From positions 1 to 64,000 of the forward strand of contig NZ_SSBI01000010.1 of assembly GCF_004795015.1 (NCBI RefSeq): a stretch of DNA of 64,000 nt, read 5' to 3'. The notes beneath the pieces were generated by a model. That model saw only the letters and a list, made by a program, of their open reading frames with translations. It made no database searches and was not told where the DNA came from. The translations under genes were made by a program, and so were the position numbers. Each line of letters starts with the position of its first letter. Within the stretch, counting starts at the first letter, position 1. The stretch comes from Streptomyces sp. A1277 (GTDB lineage: Bacteria; Actinomycetota; Actinomycetes; Streptomycetales; Streptomycetaceae). This document shows, in pieces, positions 60,326-64,000 of this stretch.

Positions 60326-62554
60326 TCACACGCGGACCAGCTCGCGCTCGCCCCCGCCGTCCGGGCCCGAGTCGCCGGTCGACGGCTCGTCCAGCTCCTT
60401 GCGCAGCCCCTCGCCCTCGACGTCCACGTTGGGCAGGGCCCGGTCCAGCCAGCGCGGCAGCCACCAGGCGCGCTTGCCGAGCAGCGCCAGGACGGCGGGC
60501 ACGATGGCCATGCGGACGACGAACGCGTCGAAGAAGACGGCGATGGCCAGCGAGAAGCCGATCATCTTGATCATCGACTCGCTGGAGCCGATGAAGCCGG
60601 AGAAGACCGCCATCATGATCACGGCCGCGGCCGTGACGACCCGCGCCCCGTGCTTGAAGCCGGTGACGATGGCCTGGCCGGGCTTCTCGCCGTGGACGTA
60701 CGCCTCACGCATACGGGTGACGAGGAAGACCTCGTAGTCCATCGCGAGGCCGAAGACCACGCCCACCATGAAGATCGGCATCATCGACATGATCGGGCCG
60801 GTCTGCTCGACCCCGAAGAGCGAGGCGAGCCAGCCCCACTGGAAGACCGCGACGACCGCGCCCAGGGCCGCGACGACCGAGAGCAGGAAGCCGAGCGCCG
60901 CCTTGAGCGGCACCAGGATGGACCGGAAGACGATCATCAGCAGCAGGAAGGCGAGGCCGACGACGAGCGCCAGGTAGGGCAGCAGTGCGTCGTTCATCTT
61001 CTGCGAGAAGTCGATGTTCATCGCGGTGGAGCCGGTGACGAGCACCTCGGCGCCGGTGTCGGACTTGATGTCCTTGCCCGCGTCGCGGATCGCGTGGACC
61101 ACGTTCTCCGTCTCGACGGAGCTGGGCCGGTCCTTGGGTACGACGGTGATCATCGCCGCGTCGCCGGCCTTGTTGAAGGTGGCCGGGGTGACGGCGACGA
61201 CGCCCTTCATGCCGGCGATCTCGTCGCCGACCTGCTTGGCCGCGGCCTTGCCGTCGGAGCTGTCCGCCGTGTCCACGACGACCAGCAGCGGGCCGTTGAA
61301 GCCGGGGCCGAAGCCGTCGGAAAGCAGGTCGTAGGCGCGGCGCTGGGTGGTGCTGGTGGGCTGGGAGCCGTCGTCCGGCAGGCCCATCTCCAGCGAGGCG
61401 GCCGGTACGGCGATGGCACCGAGGCCCAGGACGCCGACGAGCAGCACCCACACCGGCTTGCGCAGCACGAACCGGGCCCAGCGGGTGCCCATGTTCGGCT
61501 TCGCCTCGGGCCTGTTCTCCGCCTCGGCGGCCTTGCGCGCCTTGCGCCCCATGACCCGCTTGCCCGCGAAGCCCAGCAGGGCCGGGACGAGGGTGAGCGC
61601 GATGAGGACGGCGATCGCGACCGTCCCGGCCGCGGCGAAGCCCATCTTGGACAGCATCGGGATGTTGACGACGGCCAGGCCGACCAGGGCGATGACCACG
61701 GTGAGCCCGGCGAAGACGACCGCGGACCCGGCCGTGCCGACCGCCCGGCCCGCCGCCTCCTCGCGCTCCCGGCCCTCGGCCAGTTCGGCGCGGTAGCGGG
61801 AGACGATGAACAGCGCGTAGTCGATGCCGACCGCGAGGCCGATCATCATCGCGAGCGTGGAGGTGGTGCTGCCCAGGTCGAGCACGTTGGCCAGGGCGGT
61901 GATCGTGGAGACGCCGATGCCGACGCCGATCAGCGCGGTGAGCAGCGGCAGCCCGGCCGCGATGAGCGAGCCGAAGGTGACGACGAGCACGACCGCGGCG
62001 ATGGCCACGCCGATGACCTCGGTGGCGCCGGTCTCCGGCATCACCTGGAGCGCGTCACCGCCGATCTCCACGGTCATCCCGCTCTTCTGCGCCGCCTCGC
62101 CCGCGTCCTCCAGGGCGTCGCGGGTCGCGTCGGTCAGCTCCATCGAGTTGACCTTGTAGGTGACGGAGATGTACGCGGTCGAGCCGTTCTTGGAGACGGC
62201 GTTGCCGGAGTACGGGTCGACGACCGAGGCGATCTGGTCGGAACCGTCCTTCAGCTCGCGGGTGATCTTGTTGACCTCGGCCTTGTTGGCCCGGTCCGTC
62301 ATCTTCTCGTGCTCGGGGGCCTTGAAGACGATGCGCGCGGTGGCGCCGTCCGCGCTGGCGGCCGGGAAGCGCTGTTCCAGCAGGTCGAAGGCTTTCTGGG
62401 CCTCCGTACCGGGGATGGAGAAGGAGCTGGAGGTGGCGGTCGACGCGGAGGCCGCGCCGAATCCGGCGAGCGCCAGCAGTGCCACCCAGATCAGGGCGAC
62501 ATAGCGGCGGCGCCGGAAGACGAGCCGTCCGAGCTTGTAGAGGAATGTGGCCAC
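60326..62554 (-). CDS. MMPL-family (RND) exporter
   Basis: A 742-residue membrane protein with two MMPL halves, each with one helix, an outer domain of about 130 residues and five helices. Landmarks: first helix RYVALIWVALLALAGFGAA, transmembrane proton-relay Asp in AMMIGLAVGIDYALFIVSRYR, GVVFGLAMDYEVFLVTRMREAYVHG in the second half and FFDAFVVRMAIVPAVLALLGKRAWWLPRWLDRALP at the end. Such proteins export lipids or antibiotics. GTG 62554 follows GGGAG. A TetR repressor gene lies just upstream on the same strand. Confidence 0.93.
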   Translation of the reverse strand: MATFLYKLGRLVFRRRRYVALIWVALLALAGFGAASASTATSSSFSIPGTEAQKAFDLLEQRFPAASADGATARIVFKAPEHEKMTDRANKAEVNKITRELKDGSDQIASVVDPYSGNAVSKNGSTAYISVTYKVNSMELTDATRDALEDAGEAAQKSGMTVEIGGDALQVMPETGATEVIGVAIAAVVLVVTFGSLIAAGLPLLTALIGVGIGVSTITALANVLDLGSTTSTLAMMIGLAVGIDYALFIVSRYRAELAEGREREEAAGRAVGTAGSAVVFAGLTVVIALVGLAVVNIPMLSKMGFAAAGTVAIAVLIALTLVPALLGFAGKRVMGRKARKAAEAENRPEAKPNMGTRWARFVLRKPVWVLLVGVLGLGAIAVPAASLEMGLPDDGSQPTSTTQRRAYDLLSDGFGPGFNGPLLVVVDTADSSDGKAAAKQVGDEIAGMKGVVAVTPATFNKAGDAAMITVVPKDRPSSVETENVVHAIRDAGKDIKSDTGAEVLVTGSTAMNIDFSQKMNDALLPYLALVVGLAFLLLMIVFRSILVPLKAALGFLLSVVAALGAVVAVFQWGWLASLFGVEQTGPIMSMMPIFMVGVVFGLAMDYEVFLVTRMREAYVHGEKPGQAIVTGFKHGARVVTAAAVIMMAVFSGFIGSSESMIKMIGFSLAIAVFFDAFVVRMAIVPAVLALLGKRAWWLPRWLDRALPNVDVEGEGLRKELDEPSTGDSGPDGGGERELVRV

Positions 62555-62682
62555 GGGGGCGTACTCCCGGTCAGGTCGTTGAGTGGAAAGGGGGCGTGGG
62601 GAACCAGCCCGACGACGAGAGCGGCGTGTCAGGTGGGGCTTGGGGAGGGGCCGTACGGGAAAGCGCGCGGGGACCGATGCGG

Positions 62683-63255
62683 TCAGGCTCCGAGAGCGGG
62701 GAGGATCACGGAGTCGACGTAGTCGAGGAGGAACGCCTGGTCGACGGGGCGGTCCTCGACCAGCTGCCGAGTGGCGAAGGCGCCGATCAGCATGTGCGGT
62801 ACGTATCTGAGCGCCGGGTTGTCCGGGCTCACCTCTCCCCGGTCCACGGCTCGGCGCAGCAGCGTGTCGAGACCCGTCATCTCGGGCTCGACCAGCAGTT
62901 CGCGCAGGGCCTGGAGGAGGTCGGGGTTGTTGTGGACGGCATGGCTCAGACCCCGCATCAGCGCGGCGTCCTTCTCCATCTGACAGTCGTCACTGCGGCT
63001 GAGGACGGCATGGAAGTCACCGCGCAGCGAGCCGGTGTCGACGTCGCCGAGGGTGCCGGGTTTGTTGTGCCGCAGGGCCGTGACGACGAGCGCCGGTTTG
63101 TTCCCCCACTGGCGGTAGAGGGTGGCCTTGCTGGAATGCGTACGCGCGGCGACGGCGTCCATCGTGAGGGCGTCGTAGCCGACCTCGCGGAGCAGGTCGA
63201 GCACGGCGGCGTACAGCTCGCTCTCACGCTCGGGCGTGAGCCGTGTGCGTGCCAT
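62683..63255 (-). CDS. TetR-family repressor of MMPL exporter
   Basis: A 190-residue TetR protein: HTH LTPERESELYAAVLDLLREVGYDALTMDAVAARTHSSKATLYRQWGNKPALVVTAL at residues 6-60, then a TetR_C-type ligand domain (LRGDFHAVLSRSDDCQMEKDAALMRGLSHAVHNNPDLLQALRELL). ATG 63255 follows GGAGG. It precedes the MMPL gene by 128 bp on the same strand and has two palindromes upstream, so it probably represses both genes until a ligand is pumped. Confidence 0.92.
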   Translation of the reverse strand: MARTRLTPERESELYAAVLDLLREVGYDALTMDAVAARTHSSKATLYRQWGNKPALVVTALRHNKPGTLGDVDTGSLRGDFHAVLSRSDDCQMEKDAALMRGLSHAVHNNPDLLQALRELLVEPEMTGLDTLLRRAVDRGEVSPDNPALRYVPHMLIGAFATRQLVEDRPVDQAFLLDYVDSVILPALGA

Positions 63256-63318
63256 GGGTCGACCTCCTGTTCCCGTGGGACCGGCGGGCGGGGCGTAAGC
63301 TGCGTATAAGCAAATCGA

Positions 63319-63379
63319 ACGAAACTGTTTCGTACACGAGAACGGTACTGCACCGCCCCAGCGAAACGGGACAGTTTCG
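63319..63379. promoter_or_regulatory. Two TetR-type operators upstream of tetR-mmpl
   Basis: Perfect ACGAAAC-T-GTTTCGT at 63319-63333, and CGAAAC-N6-GTTTCG at 63362-63379. Both share the CGAAAC/GTTTCG half-site and lie 64-124 bp before the tetR start, over its likely promoter. Confidence 0.7.
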
Positions 63380-63399
63380 TTTGTGGCCCGCACCACAGA

Positions 63400-63471
63400 G
63401 GTCTCCCTGCCGCGGGGTCCCTCTGCGCGGGGTCTCCCTGCCGCGGGGTCCACCTGCGCGGGGTCTCCCTG
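63400..63471. repeat. 31-bp tandem repeat, about 2.3 copies
   Basis: GGTCTCCCTGCCGCGGGGTC plus 11 further bases repeats at 63400 and 63431 with one change and begins again at 63462. It lies in the gap between tetR and the tricorn gene. Confidence 0.8.
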
Positions 63472-63509
63472 AGTTGCCGCCGCCCCCGCGCGCGGAAAGC
63501 ATGGGTGGG

Positions 63510-64000
63510 GTGAGTGACGACGTCTCGTATCTCCGGTTCCCGCACCTCCACGAGGATCTGCTCTGCTTCGCGGCCGAGGACGATCTCTGGGTCGCCCCGC
63601 TCGCCGCCGAGGGGGAGCGCCCAGGACGGGCCTGGCGGGTGACCGTCGACCGCACCCGGGTCAGCCATCCGCGCTTCTCCCCCGACGGGACCCGGATCGC
63701 CTACACGACGTGGCGCAGCTTCGACCCCGAGATCCACCTCGCCCCGGTCTGCGGCGGCCCGTCCCGCCGGCTCACCTACTGGGGCTCGACCGACGCCCGG
63801 GTGCGCGGCTGGACGCCCGACCCCGGCGACGCCTCGCAGATCCTCGCCGTCTCCTCGCACAACCAGCCGTTCTCGTACTTCTCCTGGGCCTACAGCGTCC
63901 CCACCGACGGCGGCCCCGGCGGCAAGCTGCCCTGGGGCCCGGTCTCGGACATCGCGGTCGCCGACATCGACGGCGAGCGCCGCACCCTGCTGCTCACCGG
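63510..64000 (+). CDS. Tricorn protease homolog (N-terminal part, cut by window)
   Basis: The first 163 codons of a large protein. The opening SDDVSYLRFPHLHEDLLCFAAEDDLWVAPLAAEGE, then RVSHPRFSPDGTRIAYTTWRSFDPEIHLAPVCGGPSRRLTYWGS, matches the N-terminal beta-propeller of tricorn peptidases, large serine proteases acting downstream of the proteasome. The protease half is outside the window. GTG 63510 has GGAAAG 9 nt upstream; ATG 63501 in frame is almost touching that site. Confidence 0.85.
   Translation, partial: MSDDVSYLRFPHLHEDLLCFAAEDDLWVAPLAAEGERPGRAWRVTVDRTRVSHPRFSPDGTRIAYTTWRSFDPEIHLAPVCGGPSRRLTYWGSTDARVRGWTPDPGDASQILAVSSHNQPFSYFSWAYSVPTDGGPGGKLPWGPVSDIAVADIDGERRTLLLT

Overview
The window is high-GC (about 72 percent by eye) actinobacterial DNA, almost certainly a Streptomyces or close relative chromosome. 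Evidence: an SsgA-family sporulation gene (ssgE-like), a FG-GAP/VCBS secreted protein, many GTG and TTG starts, several apparently leaderless genes, and a core gene order that I recall from the S. coelicolor SCO31xx region (tRNA-Gln, glmU, prs, rplY, pth, ppc, desaturase, galTEK, ispE/ksgA/tatD, rsmI, protein mannosyltransferase, PBP, ssgE). The synteny statement is from memory and was not searched.

Layout. 1-3241: a toxin/immunity-like locus: a truncated Imm35(YrhB)-like gene and an HNH(WHH-type)-SUKH fusion on the minus strand, divergent from a YwqJ-type deaminase and a SUKH-3 gene. 3242-9672: a 74-bp tandem repeat, a leaderless NarL-type sensor kinase, tRNA-Gln, glmU, prs, rplY, pth and a small membrane protein. 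9708-14436: ppc, then an acyl desaturase coupled to its likely TetR regulator behind a 29-bp operator. 14640-25766: a secreted calcium-type repeat protein, MarR/methyltransferase/glyoxalase cluster, two LuxR-type response regulators, a GNAT, and the galT-galE-galK operon divergent from a sodium:solute symporter. 25890-31921: three tandem PQQ-like beta-propeller membrane proteins with proline-rich N termini. 32066-40676: ABC-F ATPase, lipoprotein, ispE-ksgA-tatD (rpfB missing from its usual slot), zinc-ribbon protein, rsmI and a divergent protein mannosyltransferase.

40822-49030: penicillin-binding transpeptidase with an 18-bp palindrome in its leader, a decayed NUDIX gene, a Rossmann protein/EamA transporter pair with a divergent LysR, then a secreted DUF1996 protein, a clan GH-A glycoside hydrolase and a DoxX protein; two perfect GAGAGCGCTCTC palindromes mark the hydrolase region as a probable LacI-family regulon. 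49159-53078: the most interesting part, a ribosomal peptide (graspetide) cassette: HTH/TPR regulator, Lys-free and Cys-free precursor (tgmA type), ATP-grasp ligase (tgmB type) and a PIMT-like methyltransferase (tgmC type), enclosed by two near-identical GGCCTCCCGGG hairpins. 53094-56851: an ECF-type sigma factor with its CU044_5270-type partner, an SDR and a serine-beta-lactamase-fold esterase. 56987-59581: cbiM(N)-cbiQ-cbiO metal ECF transporter with a Nur-box-like site over its promoter, pointing to nickel. 59790-64000: ssgE-like gene, MMPL exporter with a TetR repressor and two operators, and the start of a tricorn protease homolog.

No CRISPR array, insertion sequence, integrase or rRNA was seen. 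Coordinates of starts were chosen from ribosome binding sites, overlaps and leaderless -10 boxes; function calls are from sequence motifs read by eye.
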